Source: Haliotis asinina (taxonomy: Eukaryota > Mollusca > Gastropoda > Lepetellida > Haliotidae). Taken from it: a stretch of 64,000 nt of DNA. Made by a program: the position numbers and the translations under genes. The notes under the pieces are model-generated. The model made no database searches. It was not told where the DNA came from and saw only the letters and a list, made by a program, of their open reading frames with translations. The stretch is from the NCBI RefSeq assembly GCF_037392515.1, contig NC_090291.1:14951001-15015000 (forward strand). Reading direction: 5' to 3'. Positions 22,239-54,700 of the stretch are shown here, in pieces (position 1 is the first letter of the stretch; each line of letters starts with the position of its first letter).

Positions 22239-23535
22239 CAGTATGGTTCAAAATTATTGAGAATAGCTAAAGCATTTCATATTATTAAACGAGAACAAAT
22301 CAGATAAAATTGAATGTATTGTAAAAGTGAACTGACCTTTTCATGTTGTGTAGGTAACAATTTAATATTTTATCAAGTCTCCTTGAGCTTCACGGCACAG
22401 TCTAAGACGGGTAGGCATACTTCCTATCAGAGAGGTTAGTGTCTCGTGAGTTATGCTGTCCCAGTATCGGACCACTTCTCTCTTCATGTCTTCAATTTTT
22501 GTCAACCCCTTTTGATTCACACATTCCTGCATCATCCCCCAAATGTTCTCAATGGGATTTAAGTCAGGACTATATGCAGGAAATGGTAATGCAGTCACAT
22601 TTTTCTCCTGAAACCACTGCTTGGCATGTTTTGCGGTGTGTTTAGGAACATTGTCTTGCTGCAAAATCCAGTCATTTCCATAAAACACATGTGCACTTGG
22701 AAGCAGAAAATTATCTAATATGTTAGTGTAGCGTTGACTTGTCAGATTTCCCTCAAACACACACAGCCGGGTCGTTCCTAATAAGGATATCCCTCCCCAT
22801 ACATGAAACTTTGGGCTGTATTTAGGTCGTCGATACAACGGTGCTGACGCAGACTTTGTCCATATTTTCACATTATTGGGATATACCCATATTGAGCTTT
22901 CATCAGTAAAAATCACATTTTCCCAGTCAAAGTTTTCATGTGCCAAACACCACTCAACACGCCTGTCTTTATGTTCTTGTTTCATGAGAGGAGAAGTAAT
23001 TCCAGTCTTTTTCTCCCATCCAAGATCAATCAAATTTCTTCTAACTGTAGATTTTGATACAACTGTTGATCCCCTTTCTATCATTTCATACTTGATGCTG
23101 GAGATGCTTGCCCTTTGCTTTTTAGACGGTCAAATTCCCAGCCGGACGCGATCTGAGAAGTCCAATTTTCTGGGTCTCCCTGCTCCTTTCTGGTGCCCCA
23201 AATCCTTTCCCTCTTTAAAATTCTTCCTAATCCTATACACAGTAGAAAGAGGAGTTCCTGTTCTCTCTGCCAATGTATTTACATCATCAATTCCTTGATT
23301 ACACAACTCAAAAATCAACCTTGTTTTATCTTCAGCAGACATTGTTGACAGTGCCGAGGAAAATGACGTCTGCTACAAATTCAGGGGAGGTAACTCTAAT
23401 TGCACTATACTCAGTAGGCCAAGATGAGTTACCTCCCTTATACCATTACTTAGTTTTAAGTATCAGTGAATCAGTTGAGGTGTTAGAATAGCTCAAAGTA
23501 AGAAGAAAAATTCTCAATAATTATGAACCAGACTA
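22239..23535 (-). mobile_element. Tc1-like DNA transposon, 1.3 kb, with terminal repeats and TA duplication
   Basis: Left end CAGTATGGTTCAAAATTATT and right end, read in reverse, TAGTCTGGTTCATAATTATT form imperfect inverted repeats of about 26 bp ending in GAGAAT. Each end is flanked by TA (22237-22238 and 23536-23537), the Tc1 target duplication. The length of 1297 bp is typical of Tc1. It contains a single transposase frame on the minus strand. Confidence 0.93.
22362..23342 (-). pseudogene. Tc1-like transposase (DD34E), one in-frame stop
   Basis: Starts MSAEDKTRLIFELCNQGIDD with the paired-like DNA-binding helix-turn-helix (LSTVYRIRKNF) and the GRPRK hook at about residue 55. One TGA at codon 71 (23130-23132) interrupts the frame; reading continues in the same frame with KKQRASISSIKYEMIERG to a stop at 22362, about 326 codons in all. 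The catalytic triad is present: FTDESSIWV (Asp), LQQDNVPKHTA (Asp), YSPDLNPIENIW (Glu), with the normal 34-residue spacing class. A single stop and near-intact ends mean a recently dead copy. Confidence 0.93.
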
Positions 23536-24974
23536 TATTTGTGACCCATTACTTTAGGTTTGACTTCGTTGCATTGTACTCAAAACCACTATTGTGAATC
23601 GTTGTATCTTGTTCTTTGCCCAATATATGGAGATTGCAAAGATGCCTGGGGATTCTTTTCAGTTCTTTTTAAACTCAGCTATTTGGTGTTGGAGCTATTT
23701 TTCAGTTATTTTTTTCCATTCCAAAAGGTAATGTTCTGGTCAACTCAAGGTTGTACTAAAAACCAATAGTATTGAGTGCAATACATTTACTAATTATCAT
23801 ATTTCATAATGAAATGGTAAGTGCAGAAATGGTCTGATAAATGGTAAAAAAATATATTTTCAAGATGGCTGCCATGACAGACAGACTGACAACTGGCATA
23901 GACAATGGATCTGCAGAAAGCTAACTAGTTTGAAAATTAAGAGGTGCAAGAAATAATAAAATTCCACTAATTACAAATATTCCTTATTTTATTTGTCAAT
24001 GATCAACGTGATGTCCTGGCTATTTGTCAACAGTGACCACTAAGAATTTCACAGGGCAGAAACAACTCTTTAATCTTGCTGAGCAATTGCAGAAGAAGCA
24101 TGGTCAATATGATAAATCTATCAAAATAAACATTCTAAATTCTTCCAAACTCGACAGAAAAATGCTTCCTTAGTAATTTGTCATACGACTTAAATTGTGA
24201 AGAAATTGTGATGAAATTTAGTAAAATTACCATCAAACCAAAACTGAGTATTCATTCAACATTCAACCAGGAAACAAAAAGGTGAATGAATACTAAGATA
24301 TGTTACTACATAAACGATTCATAGACTTTCAAGGCCAAACAATATTCCTTCACTGAGTGTGCAATTGTTTTCACAGACCAAATTTTTAAACATAAAAATT
24401 TTCAAATTTTAATTCATCTATTGGAAAACAAATCACCAACAATGAAGGCTCATACACACTTCATTCCGCCATCACTTGACAATACATACAGGCTCTTTTC
24501 AGCATAGTTGCAATTTTTAACCAAAGAATGAAGCTGCCATCTGTTTCATACAGCAGACAAACAAATGAGTGCTCTGACCAATGAGCATTCAGTTTACAAC
24601 ACATACAAGTTATTATGTCTTGTGCAACATGTCTTGCAAGAATTAAATCCATATAAAATTTGCAATAAAGTAACTCTGCAGCTAGCTCAAAATCCAAGCA
24701 TGTCTCCTTCAACTTTTGCAAAACAAAGCCTGATTTCAATGCTTGCTTTTTAAACATGTCACTAACATATTCTCCAGTGAAATGGTGCTCTCTTGAAGGA
24801 TTGAGTCCCTTAACTACAGTTTAGCCTGACGAAAGACATTATCAAGCAGCTGTAAATACATGTCACGTCTTCCAGAGTAAGAGAAACTGTGAACAGGTCA
24901 GACATATGTGCTTTCAGAACATCTATAATCTAAGCACCAGAATATTAACATGTGAAATGTCTGGTGTGAAAGAG

Positions 24975-25135
24975 TGAATGTTGTATTCCACCATTAGGAA
25001 CATTCCAGCAATATCACAGCAGAGAACACGAGAAATGCTCGTGACCATGGAGACATTGTACCCATTGAGAAGAGTGAGCTCAGGTCTCCCATGAGAAGAA
25101 TAAGTCCTTCACCACTATGCTACCTAAAGCCTGTC
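24975..25135 (-). repeat. SINE family B copy, diverged
   Basis: CATTCCAGCAATATCACAGC, ACATTGTACCCATTGAGAAG and a decayed B-box then CACCACTATGCTACC. Confidence 0.75.
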
Positions 25136-25477
25136 AGCATATACCAGGACAAAGATAAACAGCGGGAGAGGCAAGACTTCATCAACTTAATTCACTTTCT
25201 GCAATTGTCATAGGTGAAAACAGGCCTGCCTGTATGTGTTCACAGGTATGGAGGAACATAGTGCATACAACCTTGTGATAGTTTGATATGGGAACCTATA
25301 AAACACGATAAATATACTCTGAACCTATATACTTAGCTGCACGAAAACCATCCAAAAACAAACAGCACACCCAAAAATGGGTTAACAAATAAAATATTAC
25401 CAAAGACTTATTACTGTATACATAAAAACACAATGATTATAAGTCTCAACAAATTTTGACCAAGAGACAAATGGCTA

Positions 25478-25596
25478 GCACTTAAACATGGCAAAGATTA
25501 AGCTTGCACTTAAACATGACAAAGTTAAGCTGGCACTTTAACATGACAAAGTAAAGCTGGCACTTTAACATGACAAAGTAAAGCTGGCACTTTAAC
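25478..25596. repeat. 27-bp minisatellite, about 4.4 copies
   Basis: Unit GCACTTTAACATGACAAAGT followed by AAAGCTG. The two central copies are identical. Confidence 0.93.
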
Positions 25597-26855
25597 ACAA
25601 GGATAAACTTGTACATCTAGATATATGGTAGTAGCATTAAAGGAAGTAAAGTAAAAATTCACGAATACCATAGACAGGACTGAATAGATTGCAATGTATT
25701 CGAAATCAGACACGACACCTCTCTGCAGGAAAATCTGAGAACATTTCCACTTGTGCAGGTGGGCCTAGTGGGCTATGACTATCTTAAGCCTATGTTGGAG
25801 AATGTGAGTTACAACCACCGCAACGCCAAGATCGACTTGTGCAAGTATGCCCTGGACATAAGATTAAAATACAGAGAGATTAAGATCTAATTTCATTGCA
25901 ATAACTAGAGAGAATTGGTTACAGACAGAAAGACCATTTACTGCGAGACCAATGCCCACAATTCAGAGAACACAAGTCTGTTGATCTGGGTTTGGGATAC
26001 AGTAAATTGTCTTTAAATGACAATTTGATGAATGAAAGCTCATGTCAAAAAATAGAACAGTAAACTAAGTATCTGTAAGCTATTACAAATCTGCGAATGG
26101 CATCAGCTGAATTCAAGAATAATTATTAGTGCTGGAATAATTGATCAAATAATTAGTTAATCGATCAATCTCCATGCAGTGATTATCAATGAGCTCGTTA
26201 GAATAATCAACATTCATGAAAATTGTATCCTCAATAGTCTCAACAGTTTACATTCCAATAATCTCCACTACTACCTTATATGCACCTGGGCATAGTGGAG
26301 ATTTATCATAAGGTATGTATACCCTGGTGATAACCCAGGATGTGAAAGATGCAACATCCATTTAAACTTTAGAAAGTATGTATCTTATTTTCATGTTTAT
26401 TAAATGAAGACAAATACAACTGATTGAGTTTCTGCAAACTGCAGTGTAAACAACATACATGGATTCAACAGGAAGCATCCTTGACCATCTTAGTCTGAAT
26501 CACTCCCTGTTTTAGTTACCACTATTATTGTGTCCTCTTATAACACTTAATGGAGTTTAAAATTAGTCAATTACTGGGTTCCTATTATCAATCAGCACAT
26601 TATGAACAATAACCAGCACTAGTAAGTATAAATTTTGGTTGCAAAGAGATCGATGAGTCATAAAAATATGGAACATCATTTTGCCTGCATCACTTATTTC
26701 AAATGGCACTCCTCATATTTACAAGACATATTGTCCAGACACCCTTGTATACCCTTGACACCCTATTCACAAAGTCCTGACACTACAGTGTGGTTAGGGA
26801 AATGCTCCAGTGTACAACTTGAAAGACAGAGACGTTTACTTCAGGGACTCTCCAT

Positions 26856-45369
<18,514 letters not shown>

Positions 45370-45783
45370 TTTCGGAGTTCAAGGTCAAGAAAGTTTCAAG
45401 CTCATCGCAGCGATAACCATACGCAGAGCTTGTAATTGAAGGGAGGCTACTCCTATAAATCGAACTTGAAGGTATCCGCTAAACAATATTTGTTTCACTA
45501 AATCTAGTATTACGAGATTTTATTACGAGATTGGTGCTCCCAATTCATCACTAATTCGGGTCTGCACTCACACAGCTCTTTCCTCTTATCCATTTCTGAA
45601 CAGGTATTTTGACTTTCATATTTTATGTTGCGGTGCGTGAATGACTTGTTAGTACGAGTTACCTCCCGTTAACCAATATGTCAGCTTCCATGATTCTCAA
45701 TGTGACATTTTGTACATAGACATGATTAGGTGAAACCAGTGTCTGGCAACCGGAACGAACTTTATGTCCTTCCGACATCGGGT
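45370..45783. promoter_or_regulatory. Divergent GOT2 / RARS2 promoter region
   Basis: The 414 bp between the two start codons must carry both transcription starts unless 5' untranslated exons lie elsewhere. No TATA box is obvious. Candidate sites seen by eye: TCAAGGTCA at 45379-45387, a perfect match to the estrogen-related-receptor/SF-1 half-site; an AACCAAT (CCAAT-type) motif near 45674; and ACCGGAA (ETS/GABP-type core) at 45749-45755. These are motif matches only. An upstream ATG at 45764 is out of frame with RARS2. Confidence 0.6.
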
Positions 45784-48700
45784 ATGGCCGCTTGCTATCG
45801 GAATTATGTCATTAAAAAGGTGAGTGGGTTACTTGGTTTTCCAGTCTACCAAGCTACAATAGGTGGATCATCTGCATGACTGCCGACCCATTCGTTCTCA
45901 GCAAAGGGCATGACGGCCTGATTCAGTAATATAGTTGACAACGTATGTCGTTTGGATTGTTTAATATAAGTCCTTATCTGCGTGATAAAACAACACTCTT
46001 TCACCAGCTAAGCACATGTTGGCACATTTTCAAGCAACCACAAGTCAGATACCGTAGAAGTTTGTCAAGGTGAAGTATGAATAAAAAATAAATTTGATGT
46101 GGAGGCGGATGCAGGAAATTTCCTCAGTCGTGTGAAAACGCCAAATTTAGAAGGGATTTAAATTCCCATAAGTTACATATTAATAAATTAATCCAGGTGA
46201 TTTTATTCAGTATAATTATTGCCAGACGAGTGCGTGTCTCATTTGTTGATCATGTCTATATCAGATTGTGCAGACTCTCAACATCAAAGGTGCCGGACAA
46301 GTTGACCTGCTGAGAGATGCCCGTCAAATCATCAAGCTGTCTCATGCTACCAAGAAATATCGGTACTTAGTCCACATGGTTTGAGAAAACTTATGCATAA
46401 TGTTGAAATATATGATCAGAGACTTACTACTAAGATATCTATTTTGAAATATATTGAACACCTTTAGAAACAACACACAATTTCACGTGACCCGTACGTT
46501 CTCTGTCATAGATCACATGTCACAGACACGGGCAACCAGTTTGTAAGAACCCGTCTGATGCCAAACCATGACCTTCAGATTGTAAGCCTGACAGCTAACA
46601 CACTCAGCTATGTCCACACTGTTACACAATGTGTAAATTTAGCGAGTCATTCCTGTGACATCACAGAAATGAATGGAAAGAGTTGAATAGATCACATACA
46701 ATTTCGAAGGTTACACTTGGACGTGGTGTCTCATGATTTTAATCTACGGATGGTTGCTGAATGGCTCTGACGCCATTTGGCACACTCGTCTTATTCCGTA
46801 ATCTACAAAATACCATCTGGTATGGAATGAGCCGATATGGCCTAAACTGAAAATGGTTGTTAGGGGTCAGACATTGATTTCATGGGGCATACATGAATGA
46901 CGTGCTTGTATAAAAATCATTAGGGCCTTTTGTGACAGGTGTGGTGATTCTCAGCTGAAGGTGTGCTGATCTTACTGTGTTGTTCAGGTGTAGTGATCCA
47001 CAGCTGCAAGTGTCAGTGAGGGCAGGTGACAGTGGAAGTCAGCTGGATGCAGAGAGCATTAAAGCAGAACTACAGAGGGTGAGTCAAATCATGATTGTTT
47101 TTGTTGATGTTGTTGTTGTATTGGATGTCATTTTATATTTCTGTTACCTATTGCACATGTGCATATGGTGTATAATTGAGGAACCACATCGCTACACAAA
47201 ACTGACTTGAAGTGTACATGACAATACAAGCATTGGCTGACAGGATAAGTATTTTATAAAACTTTGAAACTACAACAATGTAGTACTGAAACCAGACCAA
47301 TTGTCTTTATGCAGGAATTAAGGGAAAATGACATGTGATGTAAACCTAAAGGTAGCCTATGAATGTTCATGAATATTTAATTAGTATACCAGTGTATTTG
47401 GTCTTCATGACTTAATCATTTTTATAGTATTTTCTGGAGCATATTTTCTATCACACTTATGAAATTTAAAAAATCTTCCCAAAGAAAATGTCTTATAAAC
47501 TAAACAGTGAGGTTTGCCCAGGTTTTTATCTTTGTTTTGATTACAGGATGCACATTCAGACATTGAAGCAGTGACAACAGACAGGAGAAACTTATACATT
47601 AAAGTCAAGAATCATAAGTTTAACCAGGTAAATAGTGTCATAGACTGAATGCATCTACACTGAGTATAAGTCACTGATCACAGTGTAGTGACATTTTTTC
47701 CTGCGACAAATTTTACATTATTCCTCTAGTTTGGTTTACAGAACAATGGACCATAGAAATGGAATAACTGGAAAAATGTGAATAAGAATTCTTTCTATTT
47801 TCGATTACATATTTAACTTTGCACTGGTTTTGTGGCTCCCATGGCAACAGAGATCTGGCAATACTGTCACTTTTACTGTCATTTTCATGGGTAAAGATAC
47901 ATTGTCATAATCCTGGATGTGACAATTAATCATGGCATATACATGTACTTATCATTATTGTGGCAAGTGTTACGTTATAGGATATTTATATAGCACACAT
48001 ATGCAGGCAACTAGTGCTTGCTCAAAACGCTGACATGTATTTCCCTTGATCATTGGGTGTCAGTATCAACCATTGGTTCATTGTATTATCAGTCTCAAAT
48101 CCCTGGGAAGTATACAACTCTTGCTGCCTCTTGGCGCAACAAGTTATTTGTAGCTGTCTCATTCTATCAAGGTACCCATTCAGAGCTGGGTGGACTGGGA
48201 CACATAGTCACAGTACTTTGTACAAGTTTACTGCACGTTGCTGTACCCGCAACTAGGTGTATGCACGTATTCATGTTGCCACCATCTGGCCATATACCAA
48301 CGAATGTGTGGGTTCATTTAAGTACACAGGATTGTGTATTGTACACTAGGGGTTGTGACCTTACGGAAAGAGTGTGCACGTAATGTGGACTCCAAGGTTT
48401 TTACACCCAGTCAGAGGTGGGCTTAATTGCGACTGCTCAACCTCACTGGATCACTAGCCTGGCTCTTTAGCCAGCTCGCCCACCGCACCCCATACTTGTA
48501 ATTGTTGTGGCATATTCTTATGATTATTAGGTCAAGCTGCTCAGATTTCAGATTAGATTTTCCTCACTCTTTTTAAAGACAGTTTAAGTATCTGGTCATG
48601 CAATATGCAAATTATTTTGTAGCATAAATATGGTACTGTCATCGCTGCTACAGAGGGTCTGGTCATATCTATTCCTCCTCCGAGTCATATCAAAACACTT

Positions 48701-51700
48701 TTAAGACAGCATCTTTTAGAGATAATCTTGATGTTGGTATGAAGTAATTACTTTCAAATCTTTCAGCACATCCTCAGGACAATTCAGCATCAGAAAGAGC
48801 TGTATGGTTACAAATCTGAAGATGATCTCTGCGCAGTCACAGGAGAGCATGTGGTTGTGGAGTACAGGTGAGAGTCTTTGAAGCACTCAGACCATCACAC
48901 ATTGAAGTGTTTCTTTCATCAGCTTTTGTGTATTGAGCCTTTTCATTCAAATATTGAAGTTGACATTTGTTTAGAAAATATTTTAGAAATAGCCGAGGAC
49001 ATGGGATTTTTGAGTGAGTGAGTGAATTTAGTTTTATGCTGCACTCAGCATTATTCCAGCTATATGGTGGCGTTCTTAAAATAAATGAGCCTTTACCAGA
49101 CAATCCAGTTATCAACAGCATGTGCATATTTTCAGTTCACCCAACATAGCAAAACCATTCCACACTGGACATCTGCGGTCCACCATCATTGGAAACTTCG
49201 TCTCCAACCTGTTTGAAGCTGTGGGACATAAGGTCACTCGCCTCAACTACCTCGGCGACTGGGGAACTCAGTTTGGTAACTATGGCAACCAGTCATATTT
49301 TTTAAATGGTAATCTAAAGAATCAAAAAGTCAGATATCCTCAAGTAGGGTGCAGATACCCAAAAAAATATGGGACCGTTCATGATTTATGGCTCAGTGAT
49401 TATGATTTTAAGGGAGCAGTCACCCATTTCGTTCTGTGAGTACACATGTACTAGTGACGGTCAGCACTTTTTTACATAACAGAATTAACAAAGTATGCTT
49501 AAAAGTTATTGGAAAGGGAAGGAGGGTCATTGATTTTGTACATGCTTCAACATAATAATGTCATCATTCTCTGTAGATGTCTGTGCTTATTTCTTCCTGA
49601 CAGGCCTATTGTTGACTGGTTACCATAGATACGGAGATGCACACAAGTTGTCTGTAGACCCTCTGCTTCATTTGTTTGAGGTGAGAATAGTGTTAAACAC
49701 ATACACTGTTAATTGTCATTGATGAAGACCAGTGGCAGTCGTTTACAAGGAGGATCATGTAATTGTTTGAACAGGAATATTGCTGAATACAGGGTTAAAC
49801 AAAAGAATTAACATCTCAAACAGTCATACTATAGCCATTATATTGGTCCTGCTCACTAATTTGGTTGATGCCTGCCATTGTCTTCCTATTTCATAGATTG
49901 ATGCTTACCCTGTTAATCCCTCTATTGTCTGGTCTAGCATCGATTATTTATAGACTGTTGCAATCCAGCTGGAATATAGCTATGCAACATAGTGCAAAAT
50001 TTTATATAACGAAGAGAGTAAAGTACTGTCCTCATGCTTTAATTATAATAGTTAGGACAAAACTATACTGTATTACAAAACGCATTGGGATAGAGCGAAC
50101 TGTATTTCTTTTCTAAGATGCCAGATTAAATACCTTCTAATGATAATTACAATTAATCTAAGACAGAAAACAAACAATCGTGTCTGTGACCTAAATTGAG
50201 AATCATCACACAGGGCTAACTGACTCTCTGTTCCTTTGACGTGTCTGCCGCCCTACAGTGAGACTAACATGACCAGACATAACATATGATAATGATGGTT
50301 TACGTTCGGGTTAAATATGTTCTCCAAATTATTTTAATTACATCTGAGATTCATGTAAACCATATGGGGCAATATGAAAATCGCTTTTCTACTACCAATG
50401 TAAGTTTGAATCAGTACATACAGATGAACTTGACTAGTCAAGCATCATTCCACAAGTGCTTTGTGGGAATGAAAACACTGCAAACATTACCATGTCACTG
50501 GAAAATTGTGAGTGGAAATATGAAATGTTTTATCTGTCGGAAAACATAAATGTAATGTTTCCACCAATGATGTTAGCTGAGAGACGCAACTGAAAACCAA
50601 GAAACAGGATGAAGTAGTTTACTGTAGCAGGCTGTACGAGCCAATAGCAGCTGACATGCACCGTGATCTCGGTTTCATCGTGACATAATGCAAAAGTGTT
50701 TGATTGTGAAGGGGCAGACTGGAATGGCGTAAACATAGCATAACATCTTCTGATAGTGTACAGTCAGCGTCATTGATCTTTCACCGAGGCATCTTAGAAA
50801 GGCTGTTACAAGAAGTCTGTATGTTTATTTCAGGTATACGTCAAGATAAATCGTGATGTTGAAACAGAGGCAGCCAAGGGCAATAAAGACACATATGGAG
50901 AGGCCTTGGAAACGTTCTCTCGTCTAGAGACAGGTGGTACACCTCTCCATATTTCACTTTTGTATCAAAGCATAGGATGTTTATGCCTTCTTTTGAGTAG
51001 TATATAATTATCAATCAGTTTGATCACTGCAGTCAAAGATATTTGCCTAGATTTTGAAAGGTCTCTGAGCGCTAAGATAGTCATAAGTGCCATATAATAA
51101 CATTGTCTTAAAACATATTGGCCCTGTGCATTAATTTTGTAGTGCCATGAGCCTCAATCTGAATCTGAAAAGAGGTCTTAAGACATCAGGAAATTGCTTA
51201 GGCATACAGAAGGTGAAAAGAATTGCAAGAAAGTATCACTGTGATCTACACTGTGTTCCAGGTGATGTAGATGTGGTCAACATGTGGAAGGAGTTCCGAC
51301 AAATCAGTCTGGACGAATACAACAAGATATATCAGGTCATTACATCATTGTCCTTTGGAAAGTTTCATTCTGACCTTTCTTCTAGCTGTATGTATGTTAA
51401 GCCATGGTAGAGTTATCTCCCTTCTTATTCCAAACAATGTCAGCAAGGTGTGAAAAATAATCAAAACATAATGCAAAAGACTTGTATATTTGGTCCATTA
51501 TCTCTGAACTCACTAAGTTCATTAATAGAAGACAAAATATGACAGGATGAAGGTAGAATTTTGGGACATGACCCTGATAATTCTCTGTTGACCTTGATAG
51601 AGGCTTGGGATACGATTCAGTGAAACTCACACTGAGTCCATGTATGACGAGGCCACCAAGTCCCTGATGAACAGTCTCACTGATGCTGGCATATTACACA

Positions 51701-54700
51701 CAGAGTAAGTAAATCACTAGATGATAGAAGTACATACTGAACACCGCTAACATGACCATATTTGGTATGATAGTGTGTAGTATCTCATACTGTTACGGGG
51801 TAGTGGGGTAGTCAAGTGTGCTAAAATATTTGCTTATCACGCTGAAGACCTGGGTTCGATTCCCTACATGGGTACAATGCTTGAAGTCCATTTTAGATGT
51901 CCCCTGCCATGATATTGCTGGAATATTGCTAAAGCGGCATGACACTAACTCACTCATATTGTTATGATATGTATATATTCTGGAATCATGACTTATCATA
52001 GCCTTGGTTTTAGTCTGATCCGAATGACACAATGCTAAGAATCGCAAGTTACGTTCATTCCCAGTTTGATCTTAGTGAAATACAAAATGAGATGTTTTTC
52101 AGCATCCCCCATGTTACTGCTGACTGAAGCATCTATCTGACTAAACTTTCAGTTTCGTCTTCTTAGTCTCAAACATATGTACTGTCCTGTTAATAGTTCA
52201 GAATTGAGAAGCACCCGTTTTTCATTATACATCCACTGGTTTTCCAGACCTGATTCAACTTACAATAAATATCAGATGTTAGTGGCTGTTGAATTATTCA
52301 AGTGGATACTATTTCAGCGATTCTGGGGTTGGGTATGTGGAAATACCCACTGAGAAGAACGAAGAGATGGAGAAGGTGAAACTAGTCAAGAGTGATGGCA
52401 GCAGTCTGTATCTATCCAGGTAAGTGAACGTCTTCATCTCACAGTACAGGCAAATTGTTGTAACCATAGATCATGTGCAGTCAGTTTGGTTGGTCAAAAT
52501 ATATATGTTGTTTCTGATTCTGATTTTTTTTATTTTAAGCTCTTTTCTGTGACATCATCTGTCTGAAGTCAACTATAATATCTCTTTGATTTATGAGATA
52601 TCATCTATATGTCAACTGTAATATCAGCTGCCTGATGTCAGCTGGAATATCATCTGTCTGATGGCAACAAATATCATCTGTCTGATATCAACTGGGATAT
52701 CATGTGTCTGATGCCAAATGGATCAGATGTCAAATGTGATAACACCTGTCAACTGTAATATCTGTCCGTCAGCTGTGATAACATCTGTGTGATGTTTTAA
52801 CTGTGATATCTGATGTCACTGGTGATATCATCTGTTCAGTGTTAACTGTGATATCATCTGTCTGATATCAACTGGGATATCATCTGATGTCAAATACAAT
52901 ATCGCCTATGTCAACTGTAATATCATCTGCCTCATGTCAACTGTTATATCATCTGCCTGATATCAGATGTTCTTAAATCTGTACAGGGACATAGCTGCAG
53001 CAGTTGACAGGTTCAACAAGTACAAGTTTGATAGGATGCATTATGTGGTAAGCCATACAACACCATAAGATGTATAGGTGCACTGGGTCTTCCGCTCTTG
53101 ACACTCTGTGTAGTTTTTTCCACATATCTGACGAAAGTTTTAACATAATAACATAATAAATGTCTCATCAAGATTTATTTATAATAAGAATAATTTAGAA
53201 TAAGATATGCTATGGCATGTTGTATCTGTATGCTGTACTTACAATGATTTTTATCTAAAGTTTTGAAGTTGATTGCTTGAACTATAGGCCTGTGGCCTTT
53301 CAGTGTATTTGAATAAAGTTGGTATTTAAATAATACAGTTTACAGAAATCAGAACATAGTCTGGAAATGGGTTTCATAGTTCTGTTCAAAGTTTTAAGAT
53401 AGTCAACATCATTTTTATCAAGTTTTAATTTGCACAAAATTCTGAAGAGTTGCTTTTAAAACACTACCAAAAAAATTTTTTCCTAAGAATTAGTTCAAAG
53501 TAATCAATAAAATCATTTTTCATCGTTGCATCCACCTCGATAAAAGATCCATCAATATCGACTGGATCATGATTTGCAGGTGGATCACAGTCAGAGAAAC
53601 CACTTCTTGCAACTACAGAGTGTCCTTGACGTTCTGGGTCACAAATGGAGCCAGCAGTCACACTTCCACATCCCATTTGGTCGTGTGGAAGGGATGAGTA
53701 CTCGACGTGGGGAGGTCGTGTTCCTGCGTGACCTCCTAGATGAGGCGAAGGGTCGGATGAGGCAAACGCTGATGGACAAAGACAGTAGGTCCTATACATG
53801 GTGTCTGGTGTGTATAAAATGGCATCAATATTCAAGCTGCATGGGGACGATAGGGTAGTCTAGTGGTTGAAGTGTTCGTTCATCACACTGAAGACCCAGG
53901 TTAAATTCCCCACATGGGTACAAGCCTATTTCTGATGTCCCTGCCAGTGATATTGCTGCAATGTTGTTGAAAAGAGCATAAAACATAACAAAAGGTGCAT
54001 GAGATATCCCAGTTAGCTGATCAGGATTGCATGCCATAGAAGGATCTGATATGATCAGATCTGATAAACACTACTTATATTTTGATGCGAATATTTTTGT
54101 CATCCATTGTACACCAAAAGCTGTAAGTACAATATCCTGGTAGAATGTTGAGTAGTGTGGACATCAAATGGCATTGTGCCATATTTGCATTCCCGATGCC
54201 TTAATACAGTGGAAGCTGCCAAAACGAACATCTGTCCAAGTTGTCAATACCGACAAAAAATCTAAGTCCCGTCTGTGGTTTGTACATTTATCATCAGCTC
54301 TACAATCCGGTCTGTTTATTTCTTCAGTCCCATTGAGTGCCAGTTTAGACAGCTTCCTCTGTAGTTGACTTCATTGGTCAAGCTCTCGTAACTTTTCTCG
54401 TAGCATTTGTACCTCCTTTGTTACAGTATAGGCGGAAAGTTACGAGATCATAGGCTTACAAGAGTTTTGTGAAACAGGGCCCTGGAATATATAGAATCAG
54501 TGGTTTGCCATGAAAGATGGTACTTGATGTTACCCTGCCTGGTGATTGGCAACTAGAACAGTTACTATTTGGCCTATTCATGGACATACATGTTAAACTG
54601 TATTATGCAGTGTATGTCATCAATCAAGACAGATACAAGACAGTTACCCTACATTTCCATTCAAATTGTTAGCTAAAAGGGCATTAATTTTGTAAATGAC

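Larger units (their letters stand above)
23538..26855. other. Intergenic region / possible GOT2 3' untranslated part
   Basis: AT-rich, without a recognisable gene. It holds a family B SINE at 24975-25135 and a 27-bp minisatellite at 25478-25596. The part next to 26856 should be the 3' untranslated region of GOT2; AATAAA on the minus strand occurs at about 26396-26401 but the true cleavage site cannot be fixed. Confidence 0.55.

Noticed and set aside
22876-23298. 140-codon plus-strand open frame
   Set aside because: It is antisense to the Tc1 transposase.
48018-48383. 121-codon plus-strand open frame in RARS2 intron 4
   Set aside because: Mostly repeat family D, lies within an intron and has no domain.
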